From the NCBI GenBank assembly GCA_913046365.1, contig CAJWRM010000015.1:1-57984 (forward strand): DNA of 57,984 nt. The letters are read 5' to 3'. Made by a program: the position numbers and the translations under genes. Shown here in pieces: positions 24,239 to 32,307 of the stretch. Each line of letters begins with the position of its first letter. The first letter of the stretch is position 1. The notes below the pieces were generated by a model. It was not told where the DNA came from. It saw nothing but the letters and a program-made list of their open reading frames with translations, and searched no databases. Source of the DNA: an uncultured Flavobacteriales bacterium. GTDB lineage: Bacteria > Bacteroidota > Bacteroidia > Flavobacteriales_D > Crocinitomicaceae.

Positions 24239-25279
24239 TTAAAACAAACCTCCTTGGCTAAAGCCCATATCGACACCAAGATGTTTATAGGACTTCTCGG
24301 TTGCTTTTCGTCCTCTGGGCGTTCGCATTAAAAATCCTTCTTGGATTAGGAAGGGCTCATACACTTCCTCAATGGTACCAGCATTCTCTCCAATAGCAGT
24401 TGCAATTGTAGTCAATCCAACAGGACCTCCTCCAAATTTTTCAACGACAGCTTTTAAGATGCGTAAATCCATCTCATCAAGTCCATTTGCATCTACATTT
24501 AATGCCTTTAATGCAATTTCGGTGATGTCCTCATCAATCTTTCCAGAGCCTTTTATTTGCGCAAAATCTCGAACCCTTCTCAATAGGGCGTTTGCAATTC
24601 TTGGTGTACCTCTACTCCTACTCGCTATTTTTATTGCCGCACGTTCGTCAATTTCAATTTCAAGAAGACCTGCAGAACGTTGGATAATTGAGGTTAAGGT
24701 TTCTGTATTGTAATATTCAAGACGAGAATTGATTCCAAAACGAGCACGCAACGGACTTGTTAAAAGCCCTGAGCGAGTTGTTGCTCCTATAAGCGTAAAA
24801 GGATTCAACGTTATTTGAACTGTGCGGGCATTAGGTCCCGTGTCAATCATAATGTCGATGGCATAATCTTCCATTGCAGAGTATAAATACTCCTCTACAA
24901 CAGGGCTCAAACGATGAATCTCATCTATGAACAATACATCACCGGTAGCAAGATTAGTGAGTAACCCTGCTAAATCACCTGGCTTGTCTAGAACAGGTCC
25001 ACTTGTTACTTTAAAACCGACAGCCATTTCATTGGCTATGATATTTGCCAAAGTTGTTTTACCTAAACCTGGAGGGCCATGCAATAAGACATGGTCAAGT
25101 GGTTCATTCCGAAGGGTAGCCGCTTGGACAAAAACTTCTAGATTTTCAACAATACTCGGCTGACCCGCAAAATCAATTAACTTTTGTGGACGCAGGACTT
25201 TGTCAAATTCCTTTTCAGAATTATTCTCAGCTTCTTCTTGATAATCAAATGAATCTTCCAACGAATGTCTTTCTAACAA
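24239..25279 (-). CDS. ruvB: Holliday junction branch migration helicase RuvB
   Basis: The product is up to 346 residues. The AAA+ domain has Walker [12 protein letters not shown], Walker B DEIHRL and the sensor stretch GATTRSG; the C-terminal winged helix carries [17 protein letters not shown]. No ATG start is in frame. The first candidate is a TTG at 25279, but its bases are part of a perfect -7 box (CAAATTTA on the plus strand, 25277-25284), so transcription would begin inside or after it. The TTG at 25261, giving about 340 residues and starting [10 protein letters not shown], fits better. queG follows with no gap. Confidence 0.93.
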   Translation of the reverse strand: MLERHSLEDSFDYQEEAENNSEKEFDKVLRPQKLIDFAGQPSIVENLEVFVQAATLRNEPLDHVLLHGPPGLGKTTLANIIANEMAVGFKVTSGPVLDKPGDLAGLLTNLATGDVLFIDEIHRLSPVVEEYLYSAMEDYAIDIMIDTGPNARTVQITLNPFTLIGATTRSGLLTSPLRARFGINSRLEYYNTETLTSIIQRSAGLLEIEIDERAAIKIASRSRGTPRIANALLRRVRDFAQIKGSGKIDEDITEIALKALNVDANGLDEMDLRILKAVVEKFGGGPVGLTTIATAIGENAGTIEEVYEPFLIQEGFLMRTPRGRKATEKSYKHLGVDMGFSQGGLF

Positions 25280-25284
25280 ATTTA
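25277..25284 (-). promoter_or_regulatory. -7 box at the ruvB start
   Basis: On the minus strand TAAATTTG is a perfect TAnnTTTG. It covers the furthest-upstream ruvB start codon and lies 15 bases before the TTG at 25261. The -33 region is weak, so this may be chance in AT-rich sequence. Confidence 0.35.
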
Positions 25285-25336
25285 CAAAAGAAACAATAGC
25301 ATTTTACGAATCCTTGAAATGAAAATAAACGACGAA

Positions 25337-26011
25337 CTATTCATTCTTTATCTCCTGCAACATTTCAGACATATCACCAAAAAGATAATCCGCTACATTG
25401 AGTTTTGAATTTGGCTCATGGGTTTTTTCAGGAATACAAACGACATCCATCTTTGCTGCTTTTCCCGATATAACGCCATTGAACGAATCCTCTATCACAA
25501 GACATTTTGATGGCTTTACAGAAAGTGCTTTTGCCGCTGAAATATAAACTACGGGATGTGGCTTCCCATAAGACTCCTTCTCCGCAGAATGAACAAAATC
25601 AAAATATTCTTCAATCTTCAAAGCTGACAGAACGGAATTAAGTAACCGATAAGGAGAAGAGGTTGCTAAGCCAATTTTAATATTTGATTTTTTCAGGTAA
25701 GCAAGTGTTTCGTTGACCCCCTTCAATGGAATTGGGCTTTCATTTACTAGAACAATCATTTGATCTATAATTGCATCTTCAACAGCTTTTTCATCTTGAA
25801 TCCCTAGTTTTTTGTGATGGTTCCAAAATGTAATGACCTCATCAATGCGTAAACCGACTGTTTTTTGAAAATCTTTTCTCGCCATTTCTAAACCAACAGA
25901 TTTAAAAACATTCTCCATTGCGACTTTCCACTGAGGTTCAGAATCTATCAAAACACCGTCCATATCAAAAATGACTGCTTCATAATTGCTTATAGATAGT
26001 CTTGTATTCAT
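25337..26011 (-). CDS. HAD-superfamily sugar phosphatase (HxpB-like)
   Basis: The product has 224 residues, a HAD subfamily IA hydrolase of the beta-phosphoglucomutase/2-deoxyglucose-6-phosphatase group. Motif I is FDMDGVLIDSEPQW, motif II is GLATSSPYRLL, motif III surrounds the Lys in KESYGKPHP, and motif IV is LVIEDSFNGVISGKAAKM. The helical cap follows motif I. The fit to the hexitol phosphatase HxpB is good but substrate specificity in this group is broad. The ATG overlaps the stop of the lipoprotein gene upstream by four bases. Confidence 0.88.
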   Translation of the reverse strand: MNTRLSISNYEAVIFDMDGVLIDSEPQWKVAMENVFKSVGLEMARKDFQKTVGLRIDEVITFWNHHKKLGIQDEKAVEDAIIDQMIVLVNESPIPLKGVNETLAYLKKSNIKIGLATSSPYRLLNSVLSALKIEEYFDFVHSAEKESYGKPHPVVYISAAKALSVKPSKCLVIEDSFNGVISGKAAKMDVVCIPEKTHEPNSKLNVADYLFGDMSEMLQEIKNE

Positions 26012-26859
26012 AGTTTAATTATTTTCATCTTTTGTTTCCCGAGTCGACTTTTTTCAGCCACGATTCTTACTTCATATTCTGATTCAACAGATATCCCCTC
26101 CCATTGTTGAAGTGGACCTAGGTTCTTTTTTCGTAAGAATTTGAACTGACCTTTGGTGCGCTCAAAAATATATAGTCGTTTATAAGTCAACACATACAAT
26201 TTGTTATTCAAATAATCACAACCTGTTACCGATCCTGTTAACCAAGAAACACCATTTAGTTGAATCTCTTGAAGCAGTTTTGTCTTCGAAGATTTATCCG
26301 ATAAATCAAGCTCATAAATTTTAGATAACCCCTGATAAGGCTTAGACCTGTCTTTTGACAAAATCAATATTTTGCCATCCGCATAGGTAAGCGCTTCTGA
26401 ATCAAAATTCATTCGGCTTTCCTCGGGCGGGAAACTCATTTGATCTGGATAATTAAACGAAAAAGGATCTGCTCTGAGGGTATCAGGGAGATTATGGTTG
26501 AGTTTTCCATCTATATAATAATTTCCCCACGAATTATTCCAAGGAATGCGATAAATCATCAAGTCCTTTCTTTGATTTCGATTGTTGCCAATGTCGCCAA
26601 CGTATAAAAAATCGCCATCGAAGGACAGGTCCTCCCAATCTACATTTTTAGCCCCCGAAATAAATATTTTATGAAAAATGACACCGTCACTTGTCATTAT
26701 ATATACAACTGGATCATCTCCGCTATCGTTTATTGAAATATAAATAGAACGAACTGGGTTCTCAATACCCGAAATTTCACTAAGTTGATCCGATATAGGA
26801 TAGCTTGAGACGCATGAGGTTAAAAAGAATAATATGATAATGATCGAAAAAAGCCTCAT
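26008..26859 (-). CDS. Lipoprotein, predicted beta-propeller
   Basis: The product has 283 residues with a lipoprotein signal (LFFLTSC, Cys at 16). The rest consists of repeated beta-strand blades (VVYIMTSDGVIFHKIFI, FLYVGDIGNNRNQRKDL, KLYVLTYKRLYIFERTK) with a GDIGNN motif, similar to esterase-like or SdiA-regulated beta-propeller proteins. Function unknown. It overlaps its neighbours on both sides by four bases, so it is translated with the CNNM protein and the HAD phosphatase. Confidence 0.75.
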   Translation of the reverse strand: MRLFSIIIILFFLTSCVSSYPISDQLSEISGIENPVRSIYISINDSGDDPVVYIMTSDGVIFHKIFISGAKNVDWEDLSFDGDFLYVGDIGNNRNQRKDLMIYRIPWNNSWGNYYIDGKLNHNLPDTLRADPFSFNYPDQMSFPPEESRMNFDSEALTYADGKILILSKDRSKPYQGLSKIYELDLSDKSSKTKLLQEIQLNGVSWLTGSVTGCDYLNNKLYVLTYKRLYIFERTKGQFKFLRKKNLGPLQQWEGISVESEYEVRIVAEKSRLGKQKMKIIKL

Positions 26860-28124
26860 GACTTAAGGTAAACACTAACGATTTCAATTCTACGATCAGT
26901 AACCTCTTCAACAACAAAAGAAAAACCATCCATTTTCAATTTAGACTTTTTCTCTGGAATATTTGCTAGCTCAAATAAAATAAGACCTCCTAGCGTCTCA
27001 TAATCTTCGGACTCAGGAATGTTTAATTGATATTGTTCATTTAAATAATCAATCTCCACCCTTGCCGAAAATCGATAATGCGTCTCAGATACTTTATCCT
27101 CAACAAGGTCGTCTTTATCGTGCTCATCTTCTATTTCACCAAAAATCTCCTCAATTACATCTTCTAAAGTCACTATTCCTGCTGTCCCACCATATTCATC
27201 GGACACGATTGCAATATTCCCGGATTGCTCAGTAAATTTTGAAAGCAACTCCTCCCCTGTTGTTACGGAAGGTACAAAATGAATCGGCAATAAAATTTGT
27301 TTAATCGATTGTGGCGATTTAAACAAATCATAAGAATGAACATAACCGATTATATTGTCAATAGAATCTCTATAAATAATCACCTTAGACAATCCTTTTG
27401 CAATAAAAAGCTGCATAACAGTATCCAAAGAATCATCGATGTCAACTGCAATAATCTCAGTACGCGGAATCATGCAATCGCGCGCCTTCACATTTGAGAA
27501 GTCAAGTGCATTCTTTAAAAGATTCATATCTTCAGAAGAAACCTCTTCACTGTCCATTCGCTCAGAAATATCATCAACAAAATGCTCAAGGTCGACCTTA
27601 GAAAAAACTTTTTGATTGGTTTTTTGATCATAACCAAAAGCCTTTAGAACAGCCCAACTAATCGCTAGTATAATATGGGTAGGTATAAAAAGGATTAGGT
27701 ATAAAATAAACAAAGGAAAGGTTCCAATCTTCAAAAATCTATTCGGGCTATATTGTACCAGGCTCTTGGGAATAAACTCGGCGGCAACTAGAACAAGTAT
27801 TGTGGAAAATAATGTTTGCAAAAGAAGCAATCCTGCTTCAGATTCAATTCCCCAACCCATCAAAATAGGGCCTAATAATTTCGCAGCTGAAATACCATAA
27901 ACGACCAAAGAAACATTGTTTCCAAGTAAAATAAATGCAATGATTTTCGATTCATTTCGATAAAAGATCGTTTGTAATTTACTAAGTAAGGTTCCTTTTG
28001 TTTTATCAACCTCAATCTTTAAGCGATTTGAGGCCAAAAATGCAATTTCCATTGCCGAAAAAAATGCTGAAAAAACCAGTGCGACAAAAAGGAAAAAAAT
28101 TGCGTTGAACATAGTGTGCAACAA
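26856..28124 (-). CDS. CNNM/CBS-domain membrane protein (hemolysin family)
   Basis: The product has 422 residues: a DUF21/CNNM membrane domain with about four helices (residues 5-150), a CBS pair (about 205-330) containing RDCMIPRTEI, and a C-terminal CorC_HlyC domain. The family takes part in divalent-cation, mainly Mg2+, efflux. The related GldE of gliding bacteria has the same domain order, so that role cannot be excluded. In many Bacteroidota a gene of this type follows lptC; here it stands between purD and a lipoprotein, and lptC is 7 kb away. Confidence 0.88.
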   Translation of the reverse strand: MLHTMFNAIFFLFVALVFSAFFSAMEIAFLASNRLKIEVDKTKGTLLSKLQTIFYRNESKIIAFILLGNNVSLVVYGISAAKLLGPILMGWGIESEAGLLLLQTLFSTILVLVAAEFIPKSLVQYSPNRFLKIGTFPLFILYLILFIPTHIILAISWAVLKAFGYDQKTNQKVFSKVDLEHFVDDISERMDSEEVSSEDMNLLKNALDFSNVKARDCMIPRTEIIAVDIDDSLDTVMQLFIAKGLSKVIIYRDSIDNIIGYVHSYDLFKSPQSIKQILLPIHFVPSVTTGEELLSKFTEQSGNIAIVSDEYGGTAGIVTLEDVIEEIFGEIEDEHDKDDLVEDKVSETHYRFSARVEIDYLNEQYQLNIPESEDYETLGGLILFELANIPEKKSKLKMDGFSFVVEEVTDRRIEIVSVYLKS

Positions 28125-28132
28125 TGTAAGGA

Positions 28133-29410
28133 TTATTTGATTAAATCAGAACCTATATCCTTTCTGTAATTCATACCGTCAAAGCTTATTTTCTCAATGG
28201 ATTCATAAGACTTTTTTATAGCAAACTCAATATTTTTACCATAAGAGGTTACCGCTAATACTCTACCACCAGATGTAACTGAGGATGGCCCATCTGAAAG
28301 CGTTCCTGCATGAAAACAAAGACTATCAACAACACTATTTAAACCATAAATCTGCTTGCCTTTTTTATAGGCCTTTGGATATCCACCTGAAACAAGCATA
28401 ACTGTTGCAGCGCTCTTATCATAAAACTGAATATCTCTCTCAGAAAGTGTATTGGTTGCGATGCCTTCAAACAGGTCAAGAATGTCTGATTTCAAGCGAG
28501 GAAGCACAACCTCCGTTTCAGGATCTCCCAAGCGGCAATTATATTCTATCACGTATGGATCACCTTTGACATTAATCAAACCAAAAAAGATAAACCCTTT
28601 GTAATGTATACCTTCAGACTTCAATCCTTTCGTTGTCGGGACAATGATTTGATTGTGAACTTTATCCATAAACGCAGCATCAGCAAAAGGAACTGGACTT
28701 ATTGCCCCCATACCTCCTGTATTTAAACCTGTATCACCTTCACCTATTCTTTTGTAGTCTTTAGCCTCAGGTAAAAGTTTAAAAGATTGACCATCTGTAA
28801 TGACAAAAACAGAAACTTCTCGACCGTCCAAGAATTGTTCAACAACTACCTTTGCGCTTGCATCACCGAATTTAGAATCCATAAGCATACTTGTAAGCTC
28901 TCGCTCAGCTTCAGCTAAATCATTTATAATCAATACGCCTTTTCCCGCTGCAAGCCCATCTGCTTTCAACACATAGGGAGCGTTCATCGCTCTTAAAAAT
29001 GCGATCCCTTTCTCAAGAGAATCCTTGGTAAATGTTCCGTACTTAGCCGTAGGAATATTGTGTCTCTTCATGAATGCCTTTGCAAAATCTTTGCTACCCT
29101 CCAATTGAGCACCCTCAGCATCAGGACCAATCAACGAAACCTCAGATAGCATTGGTTCGCTATTAAAGTAATCGGCGATACCGTTTACTAAAGGTTCTTC
29201 AGGTCCAACAACGACAAGTTCGATATTATTTTCAAGTACAAAATCCTTTACTGCCGAAAAATTATTTGGATCAATTGCAACATTCTTTCCATGTTTTCTC
29301 GTACCAGAATTTCCTGGGGCGATATATAGTTCGTCAAGAATAGAGCTTTGGGCCATTTTCCATGCTAGCGCATGCTCTCGACCACCTGAACCCAATAGTA
29401 AAATTTTCAT
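28133..29410 (-). CDS. purD: Phosphoribosylamine--glycine ligase
   Basis: The product has 425 residues, the usual length of PurD, the second step of purine synthesis. The start MKILLLGSGGREHALAWKM is the family signature. The ATP-grasp part includes KADGLAAGKGVLI, the GGMGAISPVP loop and the RLGDPETEVVLPRL motif. The ATG at 29410 overlaps the purQ stop as TAATG, which is preferred to an ATG two codons upstream. purQ and purD are therefore coupled, a functional pair. Confidence 0.95.
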   Translation of the reverse strand: MKILLLGSGGREHALAWKMAQSSILDELYIAPGNSGTRKHGKNVAIDPNNFSAVKDFVLENNIELVVVGPEEPLVNGIADYFNSEPMLSEVSLIGPDAEGAQLEGSKDFAKAFMKRHNIPTAKYGTFTKDSLEKGIAFLRAMNAPYVLKADGLAAGKGVLIINDLAEAERELTSMLMDSKFGDASAKVVVEQFLDGREVSVFVITDGQSFKLLPEAKDYKRIGEGDTGLNTGGMGAISPVPFADAAFMDKVHNQIIVPTTKGLKSEGIHYKGFIFFGLINVKGDPYVIEYNCRLGDPETEVVLPRLKSDILDLFEGIATNTLSERDIQFYDKSAATVMLVSGGYPKAYKKGKQIYGLNSVVDSLCFHAGTLSDGPSSVTSGGRVLAVTSYGKNIEFAIKKSYESIEKISFDGMNYRKDIGSDLIK

Positions 29411-30096
29411 TAACAATGTTTTAATAATGAATCAAATAACGATGCCCCATCTCTGTTTTGCAATACAGGATCTGAGGATCTTTCTGGGTGTGGCATCATA
29501 CCAAATACATTTTTATCTTTATTTGTAATCCCAGCAATATTCAAAATTGAACCATTTGGATTGTAGGCGTCACCTTGTTCTCCATTTGCATCGCAATATT
29601 TAAACAATACCTGATCATTTTCTTCAAGTTTTGTAATTGTATCCTCAGCGGCATAATATCTACCCTCGCCATGTGCAATAGGAACTGAGTAAGCTTTATC
29701 TTGGTCTAATCCCTGCGTTATTGCAGCACTTTTGGAAACCGGATTCAAAAACACGTTTTTACAAATAAACTTTTGATTGTTATTATGAAGCAATGCCCCA
29801 TCTAGGAGTCCAGTTTCTGTCAAAATTTGAAAACCATTACAAATACCTAAAACGTATCCTCCCTTTTGAGCATGAGCAATAACGTCATTCATAATTGGCG
29901 AAAACTTGGCTATCGCGCCTGAACGCAAATAGTCTCCAAAAGAAAAACCTCCTGGAAGAACAACCATATCCACTCCTTGTAAATCTCTGTCCTTATGCCA
30001 AAGAGATACGACCTCTTGGTTAAGAACCTCCTTGAGAATATAAACCATATCCTGATCACAGTTTGAGCCAGGAAATGTAACTACACCAAATTTCAT
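29410..30096 (-). CDS. purQ: Phosphoribosylformylglycinamidine synthase subunit PurQ
   Basis: The product has 228 residues, a class I glutamine amidotransferase that feeds ammonia to PurL. The nucleophile cysteine is in LGICNGFQILTE, the catalytic His and Glu in MMPHPERS near the C-terminus. The start FGVVTFPGSNCDQDM is characteristic. purL and purS are not in the window. A near-consensus -7 sequence (GATATTTG) ends 2 bases before the ATG. Confidence 0.95.
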   Translation of the reverse strand: MKFGVVTFPGSNCDQDMVYILKEVLNQEVVSLWHKDRDLQGVDMVVLPGGFSFGDYLRSGAIAKFSPIMNDVIAHAQKGGYVLGICNGFQILTETGLLDGALLHNNNQKFICKNVFLNPVSKSAAITQGLDQDKAYSVPIAHGEGRYYAAEDTITKLEENDQVLFKYCDANGEQGDAYNPNGSILNIAGITNKDKNVFGMMPHPERSSDPVLQNRDGASLFDSLLKHC

Positions 30097-30143
30097 TGCA
30101 AATATCTTTAGAATGCGAAATTAATCAATAATACATTTTCAAT

Positions 30144-31094
30144 CTATGCGAAAATAAAAAACTTCATAACAGAGAAAACTATAAGCATGTAAAACGCACC
30201 ATTTGTCGCCATTCCCATGGATTCGCTTCTAAAAGCGAAAGGTAGTAATATGGATATTGGTAACAATAAAAGACTAAAGAAGTCAATTTGTTGAAAACTT
30301 AATAAATGAATAAATGCAAAAATTAAAAAAGAAAAGAAAAAAACTAGCAACATTTGAAACTGTCTTTTTGTACGAATCGCACTTTTTTGCCATTGACTCA
30401 TAAATGTAACAAAACCCAATATAGCTGCTACAGTGAGCACACCAAGAACAACCAGCCAATCGCCATTTAAAGCATTTACTGTATAACGAAAAACAGTTGG
30501 TAGATCTGAATATCCTAAAATATAAAACGCAGCGTATAAATAAACAAAAGGCAATACTCCCGCGATCAAGCCAACAAGAATATCTCTAAATCTCAATGGC
30601 CTTATACAACGTATCATTATTAAAAATAAGGGCATTACGAAAATAAGAGATGGAAGAAATGTAGCAGCTACTCCTGCCAAAAACATCACATTAAATATGG
30701 TAGATTTTGAATCATCATTCTGATTCAATTCAAATAGCTGCTGAAGCATAAAAATCAAGAATGTATGCGCTACCAACATTCCACAAAAGGTAAATCCAAC
30801 CTCAAAAAAAGTCATTAAAACTAAATAGAAAGGAGCAATAAGGTATGTGATTCTATCAAAAAAATTAGACCTATTAAACAGTTTGTTAAGAACAATTCCA
30901 TTCATCAAAATCAACAGTGCAGACAAGAAGTTCAATCCATTATATGACGAATGAAAAAAGTCATTCCAGAAACCGAAATTCAATACATTATTGGCATAAA
31001 ATTCATTAGTATAATTTAAAAAGTGATAAAAGAAAAGAAAAACGGGCAAGAGCAATAATACAATGGTTCTATTTCCTGAAAACAACTTTAACAC
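30144..31094 (-). CDS. DUF6427 family integral membrane protein
   Basis: The product has about 316 residues and around ten membrane helices. It begins VLKLFSGNRTIVLLLLPVF, and the family usually opens with a short basic segment followed by a hydrophobic helix, so a GTG start at 31094 is preferred to an ATG at 31148 that would add 18 hydrophobic residues. DUF6427 is found in Bacteroidota next to purine or uracil phosphoribosyl genes, which fits its place beside purQ-purD. Function unknown. It is divergent from the dksA-like gene. Confidence 0.75.
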   Translation of the reverse strand: MLKLFSGNRTIVLLLLPVFLFFYHFLNYTNEFYANNVLNFGFWNDFFHSSYNGLNFLSALLILMNGIVLNKLFNRSNFFDRITYLIAPFYLVLMTFFEVGFTFCGMLVAHTFLIFMLQQLFELNQNDDSKSTIFNVMFLAGVAATFLPSLIFVMPLFLIMIRCIRPLRFRDILVGLIAGVLPFVYLYAAFYILGYSDLPTVFRYTVNALNGDWLVVLGVLTVAAILGFVTFMSQWQKSAIRTKRQFQMLLVFFFSFLIFAFIHLLSFQQIDFFSLLLLPISILLPFAFRSESMGMATNGAFYMLIVFSVMKFFIFA

Positions 31095-31185
31095 AAGGGA
31101 GAATTTAAATGCTTTGGAAAAGTATAAAATTAATAGGATTAAAGTCAATATTACGTCAAAAAAGAATGTAATTATTATTGAATTA

Positions 31186-31217
31186 TTGGCGGTAGAACGC
31201 GAAAAATGATATCTTTG
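31186..31217 (+). promoter_or_regulatory. Promoter of the dksA-like gene and lspA
   Basis: TTGG at 31186-31189 and TATCTTTG at 31210-31217 are separated by 20 bases and fit the Bacteroidota consensus TTTG/TAnnTTTG; the -7 box is perfect. The expected start of transcription is near 31223, giving a leader of about 30 bases. This is one of the two best promoters of the window. Confidence 0.7.
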
Positions 31218-31252
31218 GGCGACTAAATTCGTTACATTTCAATCCATAATTT

Positions 31253-31636
31253 ATGGCAAAGCAAAAAAACAGATATTCAGATAAAGAACTGCAAGAGTTC
31301 AAGAATTTAATCTTAGGCAAATTAAAAGAAGCACAAGATGATTACCATCTTCTGGTTGGTTCCCTTTCGCATAATGACGATCATGGTACAAATGACACGG
31401 GAAGAACCTTTAATATGATGGAGGATGGGTCAGAAACCCTGTCAAGAGAGGAGCTTGCTCAGCTTGCTGCACGTCAAGAGAAATTCATTAATAACTTGCA
31501 AGCTGCTTTAGTAAGGATTGAAAATAAAACATACGGTATTTGCAGAGTAAATGGGACACTCATTCAAAAAGAAAGGTTAAAATTGGTTCCACACGCAACA
31601 ATGAGTATTGATGCAAAGAATGCCCAAAATAAATAA
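31253..31636 (+). CDS. TraR/DksA-family RNA polymerase-binding protein, without a full zinc finger
   Basis: The product has 127 residues: a helical N-terminus with the acidic NDDHGTNDTGRTFNMMEDGSE segment in the coiled-coil tip region, a helix with LAARQEKFINNLQAALVRIE, and the YGICRVNGTLIQKERL element that in classical DksA is the zinc finger. Only one cysteine remains of the usual four, as in other Bacteroidota members. The family binds the RNA polymerase secondary channel. The stop is followed directly by the GTG of lspA. Confidence 0.85.
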   Translation: MAKQKNRYSDKELQEFKNLILGKLKEAQDDYHLLVGSLSHNDDHGTNDTGRTFNMMEDGSETLSREELAQLAARQEKFINNLQAALVRIENKTYGICRVNGTLIQKERLKLVPHATMSIDAKNAQNK

Positions 31637-32299
31637 GTGAAAAATAAGTTAACAGTTCTCATTGTTCTTGTTCTTTCCTTCCTTGCTATTGATCAACTTA
31701 TAAAATTTGGTATTAAAATTAATTTTGTTGAAGGACAGAGCCAACCGCTAGTTGGGAATTGGTTTGTTTTGAATTACATCGAGAATCCAGGAATGGCATT
31801 TGGAACTACCTTTGGCAGCTCTATATGGGCGAAACTAGGTTTAAGTATATTCAGAATAATCGCAATTTTCGGCATTGGTTATTACCTATGGAGTGAATAT
31901 CGAAAAGGATCAAAATTGGAATTTCTTGTGGCTATATCCCTGATCTTTATCGGTGCATTAGGAAACCTTCTTGACTCAATGTTTTATGACTTCTTTTTCT
32001 CTTTTGACCCTTGCAATTATTACAATTATATGGAAGGAACAGGTAACTTTGAAAACTGTGTTCAAACGATACATGGCCAAGAGTATTCAAGAGCAGTTGA
32101 AGTAAGGCACCATGGATTTCTTTTAGGGAATGTAGTAGATATGTTCCAATTTAATGTTCAATGGCCAAAGGCCATTCCATACATTGGCGGACAACAAGTA
32201 TTCCCAGCTATTTGGAACTTTGCGGACGCATGTATCACAACTGGTGTAGGATTGATTTTAATTAGAAATAAAAAATACTTTCCAAAAGAAAAAAAGTAA
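31637..32299 (+). CDS. lspA: Lipoprotein signal peptidase
   Basis: The product has 220 residues, longer than the usual 160 because of an insertion before the last helices, normal for Bacteroidota. It would cleave prolipoproteins in the inner membrane. Conserved segments are the IDQLIKFG start, YIENPGMAFG, and the two catalytic aspartates in GNVVDMFQF and FNFADACIT. The start is GTG, placed on the base after the dksA stop. Several lipoproteins in the window would be substrates. Confidence 0.93.
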   Translation: MKNKLTVLIVLVLSFLAIDQLIKFGIKINFVEGQSQPLVGNWFVLNYIENPGMAFGTTFGSSIWAKLGLSIFRIIAIFGIGYYLWSEYRKGSKLEFLVAISLIFIGALGNLLDSMFYDFFFSFDPCNYYNYMEGTGNFENCVQTIHGQEYSRAVEVRHHGFLLGNVVDMFQFNVQWPKAIPYIGGQQVFPAIWNFADACITTGVGLILIRNKKYFPKEKK

Positions 32300-32307
32300 T
32301 CAGCCGA

